64,000 nucleotides of DNA from an uncultured Tolumonas sp. (lineage in GTDB: Bacteria; Pseudomonadota; Gammaproteobacteria; Enterobacterales; Aeromonadaceae): assembly GCF_963676665.1 (NCBI RefSeq), contig NZ_OY781371.1:372001-436000 (forward strand). The letters are read 5' to 3'. Below, piece after piece: positions 10,693 through 18,758 of this stretch. Made by a program: the position numbers and the translations under genes. Numbering within the stretch: the first letter of the stretch is position 1; every line of letters starts with the position of its first letter. The notes under the pieces are model-generated. The model was not told the origin of the DNA. It saw only the letters and a program-made list of their open reading frames with translations, and searched no databases.

Positions 10693-11226
10693 TTAGTTAA
10701 TTTCTTCATCAACACATAATGCCGGGTCATTCAGCAATAATTGTGCATCCAATAATATTTGGCGATCGGGCGTTAGCCCACGCAGGTAGCGTTGTGCTTG
10801 GTCACTGAGCGTTGGTAATTCATCCTGAATTTTGGACAACGGCAGCTGGGCAACACCGCTGATTTGTTCCACCAGCAAACCGAACTCCATGCTGTCATTA
10901 CTGAGAATAATGACTTGTTGCATCGGTGCTTGTTCGGCAGAGGCTAAGCCGAGCAGCTTGTCCAGATGCAATAAAGACAGAATGCGGCCACGCAGATTCA
11001 TAATGCCAGCAACAAACACAGGCACACAGGGCAGGGGCGTAACATGGTTCACAGGAACAATTTCCCGAATATAACGCGATTCAAACGCATAGTGTTCACC
11101 GTGTAATTCAAAACGGGTGATATCAATGCATTCGAGCTCGTCCTGCTGATAGGCCGCTGAGCTGGCGAGTTGCCGGGCCCGATCCTGTAATATCTTTTGT
11201 TTCTCTTCCGGAGATAACAGATTCAT
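10693..11226 (-). CDS. cheW: CheW-type coupling protein (first of two)
   Basis: Adaptor that links the receptor to the kinase. The CheW fold spans about residues 35-170 of 177: ELHGEHYAFESRYIREIVPV, then PVFVAGIMNLRGRILSLLHL, the conserved core for receptor and kinase contact. A helical N-terminal extension of about 35 residues precedes it. It lies only 4 bases after cheR and 23 bases before the receptor gene, in the same operon. Wsp systems likewise carry two CheW proteins (WspB and WspD); which one this corresponds to cannot be told from sequence reading alone. Confidence 0.93.
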   Translation of the reverse strand: MNLLSPEEKQKILQDRARQLASSAAYQQDELECIDITRFELHGEHYAFESRYIREIVPVNHVTPLPCVPVFVAGIMNLRGRILSLLHLDKLLGLASAEQAPMQQVIILSNDSMEFGLLVEQISGVAQLPLSKIQDELPTLSDQAQRYLRGLTPDRQILLDAQLLLNDPALCVDEEIN

Positions 11227-11230
11227 TTAT

Positions 11231-12613
11231 TTACACTTCCACGCGTAATTGCATTAAAAGTTCGCGCAACTGACCTGCAGACAGCCCCTCTGAATGGGGA
11301 ATAAGACTATCGTCTTCATACATGCTGAGAATTCGGAATGCATTATCAAAATGCCGCTGCGCCTCGCGGCGATGGCCTTGCTGTTGCTCCAGATTAGCCA
11401 GGGTATAAATGGCCATGATCATATCCGGCTGCAGATATAACACACGCCGTAATGCTTCTCTGGCTTCTGTCTGTTGATTGAGTTCTTGCAATATCATGGC
11501 GTGTAAATAATGTCCTGGCGCATTGAGTTTTTGTTCGGATAACGCGGTCTGACACAGTGCACAAGCTTCGTTCAATAAGCCTTGATTAGCCAATGCTTGT
11601 GCTTGTTTTAATAGCTCAGCACTACTTTGTTTGACTGTAACCGGTATGGCGGTGGGTGCTTCAGGTTTTGTCCACCTTGTTTGTGGTTGCGCGAACGAAG
11701 GTTCAGTCAATTTGGCATAGTCAAAGAGAGCAGTTGGCGATAACTCTGGCAGTGGTAATGGCTTCCACTGCACATGCGGATCACGCTTACGGAATAAAAA
11801 TGCCTGCCCAAATTGAACCGTTTCAAATTCTTTCTGGAAATAATGCGAACATTCCGTCTGACTGACCACCAGCCAACCACCAGGCGCCAGTGATCTGGAA
11901 AATTGCTGAACGATTTGATTAATCGTTTGTGGGGCAAAATACATCAAAACATTACGGCAAAATAACACATCAACCTGATGCGTACCGTTAGCGGGGGATG
12001 GGTAATCCTGTTGAGCCAGATTTAGGTGATTAAACTGCACCATTTGTCGGATCCGGCTATCCAGCGCAAAAGAGCCGTCTGTTTGCGGATAAAAATAGCG
12101 CTGTTTGTAATGCGTTGGCGTCGCGCGAAATGACCAGGCTTTATAATTACCTTGCGCAGCTTTCTGTAACGATTGCTGATTGATATCAGTGGCCAGAATA
12201 GAGACATCCCAATGTTCAGCATCGTTGAGATGAGTATCCAATGCCATCGCTAATGAGTAGGGCTCTTCGCCGGTCGCGCATCCGGCACTCCATAATTTAA
12301 TCCGCCGGCCTTGGCGTTCCCGAATACAGGGAATAATGGCATTTAATAAGGCGTCGATAGCATCGGGTTCGCGGAAAAAATAGGTTTCTCCCACCGTCAG
12401 CGCTTCGACCATCTGTTGCAGCTCTGCCGTCGAGAGTTGCCCTGCCAATAGATTTTTAATTAAATCAAACTGTTGTGGGTAACCGAGAAACTGCGCAATT
12501 TGGGTTAGTTTGCGATCCAGATCGGTCAGGCGTTCGCCCGGATGATGGATGCCGTAATGCCGCGAGATGAAATCTCTGGCCTGACGTACGGGTTCTAAAA
12601 CCAGATCATCCAT
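11231..12613 (-). CDS. cheR: CheR methyltransferase with C-terminal TPR repeats (WspC-like)
   Basis: Transfers methyl groups from S-adenosylmethionine to glutamates of the receptor. CheR N-terminal helical domain at about 1-75, catalytic domain at about 75-275 with the SAM-binding LWSAGCATGEEPYSLAMAL and DVLFCRNVLMYF, then a linker and TPR-like helices at about 335-430 (LNAPGHYLHAMILQELNQ, TEAREALRRVLYLQPD). Plain CheR is about 280 residues; the 460-residue TPR form is the WspC architecture. Since the receptor lacks a CheR-binding pentapeptide, the TPRs may provide docking (inference). The start overlaps the upstream CheW gene by 8 bases. Confidence 0.94.
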   Translation of the reverse strand: MDDLVLEPVRQARDFISRHYGIHHPGERLTDLDRKLTQIAQFLGYPQQFDLIKNLLAGQLSTAELQQMVEALTVGETYFFREPDAIDALLNAIIPCIRERQGRRIKLWSAGCATGEEPYSLAMALDTHLNDAEHWDVSILATDINQQSLQKAAQGNYKAWSFRATPTHYKQRYFYPQTDGSFALDSRIRQMVQFNHLNLAQQDYPSPANGTHQVDVLFCRNVLMYFAPQTINQIVQQFSRSLAPGGWLVVSQTECSHYFQKEFETVQFGQAFLFRKRDPHVQWKPLPLPELSPTALFDYAKLTEPSFAQPQTRWTKPEAPTAIPVTVKQSSAELLKQAQALANQGLLNEACALCQTALSEQKLNAPGHYLHAMILQELNQQTEAREALRRVLYLQPDMIMAIYTLANLEQQQGHRREAQRHFDNAFRILSMYEDDSLIPHSEGLSAGQLRELLMQLRVEV

Positions 12614-13124
12614 GTGGCAGGCTTTCCTTGCATGGCATCATCTGAATTTGCTCATCAAACTCACGCATACAAGCCGCGAGATCTTGGATCAACACCATGC
12701 CATCATCCAGCACCAGCAAGCCTTGCCACGGCGAGTTATGGCTTAAGATATGATCCGCCGGAACAATACGGGAGGCTTCAGTTGTTATCACCTGATGCAC
12801 TGCATCTGCGATCATAACCAAACGTTGCTGGTCATTACGGATCAGGATAAAAACATCATCAATATCCAGTTCCCTTTCTGGTAATGAAAGCATACGCCGA
12901 GTGTTTATAACCGGTAATAGGTCTCCCTGCACATTAATAACGCCTTGCAGGATCGAAGCAGAATGGGCAACGGGGGTGACAGCTGCTGCTCGGGTCACTC
13001 GTTCGACAGCAGCCAGCGGCAGCGCGTAGAGGTGATCATCCAGACGAAATACAAACAGGGATAGAGCTGATGAATCCAGAAGAAACTCCTTTTTCTTGAT
13101 TTCCGGCAGATGACAAGAGACCAC
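12606..13124 (-). CDS. cheW: CheW-type coupling protein (first gene of the chemosensory operon)
   Basis: CheW fold: LFVFRLDDHLYALPLAAVERV followed by ILQGVINVQGDLLPVINTRRML. The 172-residue call uses a GTG at 13124 that has no visible ribosome site. A strong Shine-Dalgarno sequence (AAGGAG) lies inside this N-terminus and is spaced six bases from an in-frame CTG at 13079, which would give a 157-residue protein starting directly before the CheW domain. The true start is therefore uncertain. It is the promoter-proximal gene of the Wsp-like operon, in the place of one of the two Wsp CheW proteins. The function of the family is certain; its role as WspB or WspD equivalent is inferred. Confidence 0.9.
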   Translation of the reverse strand: MVSCHLPEIKKKEFLLDSSALSLFVFRLDDHLYALPLAAVERVTRAAAVTPVAHSASILQGVINVQGDLLPVINTRRMLSLPERELDIDDVFILIRNDQQRLVMIADAVHQVITTEASRIVPADHILSHNSPWQGLLVLDDGMVLIQDLAACMREFDEQIQMMPCKESLPHG

Positions 13125-13181
13125 ATCAAGCGTGTGTTATTATGACAAATTAAGCACTTACTAAACAATCATCTTTAGCAC

Positions 13182-13769
13182 TCATTCGCGAACTAGTTCA
13201 CCATCTGGTTCGGAAAACTCGATGCTTTGATAACGCCATGCTTTCATCTGTGCCGGCCAGCCTTGTGGAGACCAACCGCCTTTCCGCAATAAATGCTGAA
13301 TAAAATCGTTCTTATCCGGTAATTCACGCCATACCGCGGGTAGGAAAGTGGCACGATGATAACCATCACTGAGCCACACACCATCAGTAAAAGGGGTTAT
13401 TGCTGCCAGCAATTCCTCTTTGCTGCCGGCGGGGATGGGTTCCCGTTCGCTGAGCAGTGAAATACTAATCACACAGTCAGTTAATTCATATTTGGTCAGT
13501 GGCGGAAAACGGGGATCTTGAAAAGCTGCGGCGCGGGCAAAATAGGGAATGGATTGTTGTAATGGCATCTCCTGTTCTAATGTGCCAATACAGCCACGCA
13601 GTTCGCCGTATTTTCTAAGTGTGACAAAACAGCCGGGTTTGTGATCGCGATGCGCTAAATGACTGGCAACTTGAGTATTCCCCGGTGACCAATGAGCTTG
13701 AATCGCTTGCCGTGCCAGAGCCAGCATGGCCTGACGTTCGGTTAATTCAATACAAAGCAAAAGCGGCAT
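13182..13769 (-). CDS. amrA: AmmeMemoRadiSam system protein A (AMMECR1 domain)
   Basis: AMMECR1 family protein, 195 residues. The family signature FVTLRKYGELRGCIGTLE lies at about residues 50-67, and PPLTKYELTDCVISISLLS follows. The biochemical function of this family is not established. Its start overlaps the end of the Memo-family gene by 23 bases, so the two are translated from one message, and the third partner, the radical SAM gene, is divergent just upstream. This three-gene association is a known conserved set of unknown role. Confidence 0.92.
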   Translation of the reverse strand: MPLLLCIELTERQAMLALARQAIQAHWSPGNTQVASHLAHRDHKPGCFVTLRKYGELRGCIGTLEQEMPLQQSIPYFARAAAFQDPRFPPLTKYELTDCVISISLLSEREPIPAGSKEELLAAITPFTDGVWLSDGYHRATFLPAVWRELPDKNDFIQHLLRKGGWSPQGWPAQMKAWRYQSIEFSEPDGELVRE

Positions 13770-14523
13770 AGCCTACCACCCGATCTTTATCATGACTGGC
13801 ATCACCCGAATTGCATTTGGCCAGCAGTTCAATCGTTAACTGATGCTGGTGGGCCCAGTGCAAAGCACCATTCAGTGCATAGCAACCACAAGCCTGATCA
13901 CCCGATAAATTTTCATCAAATTGCAGTATTTGCTGAATTGTCTGCTCATCTTGTTGTTGGGCGATATCGGCACTGAGGTAATGGCTGAGATCACTGCTGA
14001 CAATCGCCAGTGTGTCATCGTTCATCAGTAGTTCCAGCGTACGGGCGACATCTTCTGCCGGGCATTCGCCTACTACCAAGGGGATGAGTTGAAACTCACC
14101 CAGTTGATATTGCAGGAAGGGGAGCTGGACTTCGATGGCATGTTCCTGACGGTGTGCTTCTGTCATGGCAATCACACCCGGAAAGCTGAGCAGTTGCTCG
14201 ATGGCCATTTTATCTAAGGGCACGCGGCCTAACGGCGTTGCTTCTGCATCCCAACGGGTTGGCACGGCGATACCTTGTACATAAACCCGATGCGCGGGGC
14301 ATAACACGATCACGCGCTTAAACTGGCTTTTTTGTAACAGCCGATAACCCTGCGCTGCGGTATCACCGGAGAACCGGTATCCGGCATGCGGCAGGATCAG
14401 CATGCGTGGCCGACGGTTGGTGTCTGCTATCGGGTGGACATGGTTTTGCATCCAGCTGATTAATCTTTCCGGATCGGCCGGATAAAACATATCCGCCACC
14501 GCGGGCTGATGAATGACCTGCAT
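13747..14523 (-). CDS. amrB: AmmeMemoRadiSam system protein B (Memo family)
   Basis: Memo-like protein of 258 residues, related to the extradiol-dioxygenase fold. Visible family features are PHAGYRFSGDTAAQGY at about residue 48, the HRQEHAIEVQLPFLQ segment and VSSDLSHYL. The start is set at 14523 because a clean GGAGG lies upstream of this ATG and the protein begins with the expected VADMFYPAD; the open frame extends upstream to 14859, but that part lies antisense within the radical SAM gene. It heads a two-gene unit with AMMECR1. No enzymatic role is established for bacterial members. Confidence 0.92.
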   Translation of the reverse strand: MQVIHQPAVADMFYPADPERLISWMQNHVHPIADTNRRPRMLILPHAGYRFSGDTAAQGYRLLQKSQFKRVIVLCPAHRVYVQGIAVPTRWDAEATPLGRVPLDKMAIEQLLSFPGVIAMTEAHRQEHAIEVQLPFLQYQLGEFQLIPLVVGECPAEDVARTLELLMNDDTLAIVSSDLSHYLSADIAQQQDEQTIQQILQFDENLSGDQACGCYALNGALHWAHQHQLTIELLAKCNSGDASHDKDRVVGYAAFALY

Positions 14524-14535
14524 ACAACCTCCGAA

Positions 14536-14551
14536 TAGGTAGATGTCACCT
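14536..14551. promoter_or_regulatory. Short inverted repeat in the divergent amrB/amrS intergenic region
   Basis: TAGGT, 6 bases, ACCTA lies in the 56-base gap between the two divergent genes. It could be a shared operator, but half-sites of five bases can occur by chance. An ATTATA nearby may serve as a -10 element. Confidence 0.25.
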
Positions 14552-14579
14552 ACAATTATAGTGTTACCCCGGAGGATGT

Positions 14580-15656
14580 ATGGATAATTCAGACAATACT
14601 GTTGCGACGCATTATTGGCGTCATCTGGATAATGATCATGCCGTTTGTACTTTGTGCCCTCGTGAATGTGAATTACGCGAAGGTAAACGCGGTGTGTGTT
14701 ATGTCCGCATGGCACAGGGCGGTGAAATAGTCTTAACCAGTTATGGTCGCTCCAGTGGCTTTTGCATTGATCCGATAGAGAAAAAACCGCTGCATCATTT
14801 TTTGCCCGGTACACCGGTGCTGTCGTTTGGTACTGCCGGATGCAATTTGACCTGCGCATTTTGCCAAAACTGGGATATCAGCAAATCCCGCCATATGGAA
14901 ACTCTGAGTGCCGCCGCGACACCGGAACAGCTGGCGAAAATGGCAGAGCAAACCGGCAGTCGTTCGGTCGCCTTTACCTATAACGATCCGGTGATTTTTA
15001 TGGAGTATGCGCTGGATGTCGCGGCTGCCTGCCATGAGCGAAATATCAAAACCGTGGCGGTGACGGCTGGCTATATTAACCCGGAACCACGGCGAGAATT
15101 TTTCGCCGGCATGGATGCCGCGAATGTCGATCTCAAAGGCTTCACAGAAGCGTTTTACCATCGGATCTGTGGTGGGCATTTGGCGCCGGTGCTGGATTCT
15201 TTGCGGTATTTAAAACATGAGACTCAGGTCTGGTTTGAAATTACGACGTTATTGATCCCGGGGGAAAACGATTCTCCGGTGGAACTTGAAGCGATGTGCC
15301 GCTGGATCGCAGATGAATTAGGGCCGGATGTGCCGCTGCATTACACCGCATTTCATCCTGATTTTCATATGCTGGATAAACCTCGTACCCCCATGACCAG
15401 CTTGTTACAAGCGCGGGATATCGCGAAAGCCCATGGTCTGCATTATGTTTATGTCGGCAATGTGCATGACGTTAAAGATGGCAGTACCTGGTGCCCCTCT
15501 TGTGGCGAATTACTGATTGAACGGGATGCGTACCGGCTGGGAACCTGGGCATTACAGCATGGCTGCTGTCAGCACTGCGGCACAAAAATTCCGGGGGTAT
15601 TTGAAGATCATCCAGGTAAATGGGGGCCAAGACGGTTACCGGTAGAGATAAAATAA
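14580..15656 (+). CDS. amrS: AmmeMemoRadiSam system radical SAM enzyme
   Basis: Radical S-adenosylmethionine enzyme of 358 residues. The 4Fe-4S motif is C-x3-C-x2-C in AGCNLTCAFCQNWDISKS at about residues 80-97. A further Cys-rich N-terminus (CTLCPRECEL) and a C-terminal zinc-ribbon-like pair (CPSCGELL and CQHCGTKIPG) are also present, all typical of the family related to pyruvate formate-lyase activases. A strong GGAGG precedes the ATG. It is divergent from the Memo/AMMECR1 pair with a 56-base gap. The substrate is unknown; the three proteins are expected to act together. Confidence 0.93.
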   Translation: MDNSDNTVATHYWRHLDNDHAVCTLCPRECELREGKRGVCYVRMAQGGEIVLTSYGRSSGFCIDPIEKKPLHHFLPGTPVLSFGTAGCNLTCAFCQNWDISKSRHMETLSAAATPEQLAKMAEQTGSRSVAFTYNDPVIFMEYALDVAAACHERNIKTVAVTAGYINPEPRREFFAGMDAANVDLKGFTEAFYHRICGGHLAPVLDSLRYLKHETQVWFEITTLLIPGENDSPVELEAMCRWIADELGPDVPLHYTAFHPDFHMLDKPRTPMTSLLQARDIAKAHGLHYVYVGNVHDVKDGSTWCPSCGELLIERDAYRLGTWALQHGCCQHCGTKIPGVFEDHPGKWGPRRLPVEIK

Positions 15657-15689
15657 AAAATTGGCCTGACAGGGGGGCTGCCAGACCAA
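15651..15689 (-). terminator. Rho-independent terminator of the PTS gene
   Basis: A 12-base stem (TTGGCCTGACAG with CTGCCAGACCAA, two mismatches) is followed on the minus strand by a T-rich run, which overlaps the last codons and stop of the convergent radical SAM gene. Confidence 0.7.
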
Positions 15690-15703
15690 TGCGTTATTTA
15701 TGA

Positions 15704-17605
15704 TCAGGCTGCGTTAGCAACCGCTACTTTAGAGGCTTTGATTTTTTTCAGGGTGATAGCAACCAGTGCGGTGGTAACTGCACCTGCTGCCATAGCAGCT
15801 AATGCCAGCAGTGGTTTATTCATCGCACCTAACAGCGCCACAATCGGACCACCGTGTGCAACCGCGTTAGTCACACCGAATACGAACGCCATCACTGCGG
15901 CGACGATACTGCCCAACATGTTGGCTGGAATAACCGCCAATGGATCTTGCGCTGCAAACGGGATCGCACCTTCAGAAATACCGACCAGACCCATGGCTGC
16001 CGCAGCTTTACCCGCTTCGATTTCGTCTTCATCGAACAGATCCATCTTACGACCAAGGAAGGTCGCCAGACCCATACCCAATGGTGCAACCGGGATCGCA
16101 CAGGCCATGGCGCCCATGAATTGAGTTTGACCTGAAGCAATCATGCCAACAGAGAACAGGAAGGCGACTTTGTTGACCGGGCCGCCCATATCAAAACCAG
16201 CCATGCCACCGATAACAATGCCTAACAACACCAGACTGCCACCACTCATGGAAACCAGCATGGCATTCAGACCGGTCATCAGCCCGGCAATAGGGGCACC
16301 GATGATGAAGATAAAGATCGCCGCGATAAACAATGTGCCGGACAGAGGGGCAATCAAAATAGGCACCAATGGACGCAGCATTTTGTTGTAATCGCGAGTA
16401 GCTACCCAGCGCACAAAATAACCAACCAATAAACCCGCAACGATAGCACCAATAAAACCGGTACCGGCAGTCGCACCATAGAACGAACCGTCATTGGCAA
16501 TCCAACCACCAATAAAACCGGGTGCCAGTGCTGGGCGATCACCAATCGCGTAAGCAATATAACCGGCCAAAATCGGGATCATCAGTTTGAATGCAACGAC
16601 ACCGACATTCAGCACCGAGTTCCACATACTACCGGCTGGAATTGCCATACCGCCTGGGGTCGGATCACCGCCGATTGCCAGAGAAAGTGCAATCAATAAA
16701 CCACCGGTGACGACGAACGGGATCATGTGAGAAACACCATTCATCAGGAAGCGATAAAGATCGGAACGGGCTTGCGTGGATTTATTTCCTTCAGCAGGCA
16801 TAGCATTCCCCTGCGGTTGATAGGGTGCAGCAGCTAAAGCTTGTTTGATTAAGTTTTTGGCATCTTTAATCGGGGCTTTAACACCGGTTTTAATCACTTT
16901 TTTACCAGCGAATCGGTGCATATCCACTTGTTTGTCACAACTCACGATAATGGCGTCTGCATCCGCTATTTCTTTTGCCGTCGGTGCATTTTTAACGCCG
17001 ATGGAACCGTTGGTTTCAACTTTAATTTTGTAACCTAATTCTTTGGCCGCTTTTTCCAGTGCCTCAGCCGCCAGATAGGTATGTGCTATCCCCGCTGGGC
17101 AGCCAGTAACCCCGATCAAGAAACCTTTACTGGCACCTGATGGTGCTGCAACCGGCGCTGCTTTTGCCGTCAGTAAGGCTAGTGCTTCACGGCTGGATTT
17201 GGCAGCCATAATGGCGTCGACAAAGCCAGTTTCTATTAGTTTGGATGAAAGTTCCGCCAAGACACCAATGTGATGATCAGCACCACCAGCTGGTGACGCA
17301 ATCATGAAGAACAGCTTGGATGGCTTGCCATCTTCTGCGCCGTAATCCACGCCTTTACGACTGATACCAATCACAACAGCAGGTTCAACAACCGCAGGGC
17401 TCTTGGCATGTGGCAGTGCAATGCCATCTTCGAAGCCTGTATTGCCAATGGCTTCACGTGCTTGCACATCTTGTAAAAACTGCTGTTTATCTTTCACCTT
17501 TCCTTGTGCGGACAGCATCTCGATCATTTCACGAAATACGGCGTCCTTGGTGGTTGCCTGCAAATCGAGGCATATCAATTTTTCATTGATGAGGTTAGTG
17601 ATCAT
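15704..17605 (-). CDS. fruA: PTS fructose-type transporter, fused EIIA-EIIB-EIIC
   Basis: Takes up and phosphorylates a sugar, probably fructose, at the inner membrane using phosphate from HPr. EIIA at about 1-145 with active His66 (GIALPHAKS); EIIB at about 160-260 with the active Cys in GVTGCPAGIAHTY; EIIC at about 285-630 with about nine membrane segments. The start at 17605 is preferred over 17632 because the protein then begins at the EIIA domain (MITNLINEKL) with GGGAA upstream. The canonical partners fruB and fruK are not adjacent, so the gene depends on HPr and 1-phosphofructokinase encoded elsewhere, or on a different sugar. The A-B-C order with a single EIIB is like group A fructose permeases of Gram-positive bacteria rather than E. 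coli FruA, which has a duplicated EIIB. Confidence 0.9.
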   Translation of the reverse strand: MITNLINEKLICLDLQATTKDAVFREMIEMLSAQGKVKDKQQFLQDVQAREAIGNTGFEDGIALPHAKSPAVVEPAVVIGISRKGVDYGAEDGKPSKLFFMIASPAGGADHHIGVLAELSSKLIETGFVDAIMAAKSSREALALLTAKAAPVAAPSGASKGFLIGVTGCPAGIAHTYLAAEALEKAAKELGYKIKVETNGSIGVKNAPTAKEIADADAIIVSCDKQVDMHRFAGKKVIKTGVKAPIKDAKNLIKQALAAAPYQPQGNAMPAEGNKSTQARSDLYRFLMNGVSHMIPFVVTGGLLIALSLAIGGDPTPGGMAIPAGSMWNSVLNVGVVAFKLMIPILAGYIAYAIGDRPALAPGFIGGWIANDGSFYGATAGTGFIGAIVAGLLVGYFVRWVATRDYNKMLRPLVPILIAPLSGTLFIAAIFIFIIGAPIAGLMTGLNAMLVSMSGGSLVLLGIVIGGMAGFDMGGPVNKVAFLFSVGMIASGQTQFMGAMACAIPVAPLGMGLATFLGRKMDLFDEDEIEAGKAAAAMGLVGISEGAIPFAAQDPLAVIPANMLGSIVAAVMAFVFGVTNAVAHGGPIVALLGAMNKPLLALAAMAAGAVTTALVAITLKKIKASKVAVANAA

Positions 17606-17889
17606 AGCGATTCCCAAATGTTTCCGATGCAATAAGCACCGATATTCCTAAATAATGCGAGCCAGTGACATCCATGTACTGATTCGGCATTTCCCCATTA
17701 AGCGATTGCATTATGTGGGGAATAAGCAGCGGAAAAAATCGGAAAGAAAACGCATAAACTGGATTTTTGTACCATAAAAATCGTGATGTGATTTAGATCT
17801 CACTATGCCGAGGCGAGTATTAAAATTACATGTTCAGATCTGAACGATACTTATGGATAAGAACGGGGCATATCATCAGGAAACAGCTA

Positions 17890-18720
17890 ATGTCGAAAAA
17901 GAAGAATAAAAAATCAGTCTCATCAAACCGATCGTTTGCCCGGGAATTGAGTACACATTTTGCTGTGTTAGCGTCAAAAGCTAGTCAGGCCTTAGTGCGA
18001 ATGAATGATGATGGTGATAGCGAAGCGCTGCATGATCTGCGGGTCAATTTACGCAGTTTGCGGGTATTGCAAGGGTTGTATCCTCGCTGCCATATCATGC
18101 AGGAACAAAAGAAACAGTTAGGAATCGCAGCAGCGTTGACGGGGCAAGATCGGGATCGGGAGGTCAGGTTAGCGCTGGCAGAATCGCTATATGCTAAAAC
18201 AGGTTGTGGAGCAGAGATTGTCTCTTTGCTAGCAGATAACTTGCAGGTATTACGACAGCATTTATTGCCTGATTTGCATGCCACCGCTTTAGCGGAAACG
18301 TTATCGCAAGTGAGTTTGGTCTGGGATAGAAAAACGCGGCATAAGCGTAAGAGTGTTTTGCAATCAGCAGCCCGACAGAAATCACGCCAATTGGAAAAGC
18401 GATTTTTGAAAGCGGCGGCGGATTTAAAACTGAGCTCCCCAATTGCTGATTGGCACTCATTACGTTTACAGGTAAAACAGTTGCGTTACTGGGGGCAAGG
18501 GTTTGCTGCTGTATTAACCAAACGGCAGAATAGTCGGCTACTGGTATTAACTGAGTTACAGCAAAGCTTAGGGTTGTTGCATGATATTGCTTTATTTGAA
18601 GAACAGTGGCCTCAAGAACTGACATTGCCGAAACAGTGGCAAAAACGCTTAAAGAAGCGGCAACAATATGCACTAAACGATGCTGCCAGTGTGCTGCGGC
18701 AGCTGAAGAAAATTTGGTAA
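17890..18720 (+). CDS. CHAD domain protein
   Basis: All-helical CHAD domain, a family with conserved basic residues that bind inorganic polyphosphate. Of 276 residues the domain covers nearly all: the first repeat has ALHDLRVNLRSLRVLQGLYP, the second LRLQVKQLRYWGQ. There is no CYTH domain, signal peptide or membrane segment. The start at 17890 is chosen because AGGAAACAG precedes it; the frame remains open upstream to 17830. Strongly basic composition (Lys/Arg-rich N-terminus) fits anion binding. The neighbours (PTS gene, Mn exporter) give no direct clue. The physiological role is unknown. Confidence 0.85.
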   Translation: MSKKKNKKSVSSNRSFARELSTHFAVLASKASQALVRMNDDGDSEALHDLRVNLRSLRVLQGLYPRCHIMQEQKKQLGIAAALTGQDRDREVRLALAESLYAKTGCGAEIVSLLADNLQVLRQHLLPDLHATALAETLSQVSLVWDRKTRHKRKSVLQSAARQKSRQLEKRFLKAAADLKLSSPIADWHSLRLQVKQLRYWGQGFAAVLTKRQNSRLLVLTELQQSLGLLHDIALFEEQWPQELTLPKQWQKRLKKRQQYALNDAASVLRQLKKIW

Positions 18721-18725
18721 AACTT

Positions 18726-18750
18726 AAAAAGCCCTGACAAGTATCAGGGC
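18726..18750 (-). terminator. Rho-independent terminator of the Mn exporter gene
   Basis: The hairpin GCCCTGA/TCAGGGC (six-base loop) is followed by five T on the minus strand. On the plus strand the same hairpin lies just past the CHAD gene but lacks a T-run. Confidence 0.75.
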
Positions 18751-18758
18751 GCTATGTA

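Noticed and set aside
14524..14859. N-terminal extension of the Memo-family gene
   Set aside because: The added part is antisense within the radical SAM gene and shows no homology; a clear ribosome site supports the start at 14523.
17785..17815. CRP-like site GTGA...TCAC upstream of the CHAD gene and PTS gene
   Set aside because: The spacing between GTGA and TCAC is eight instead of six and the flanks do not match.
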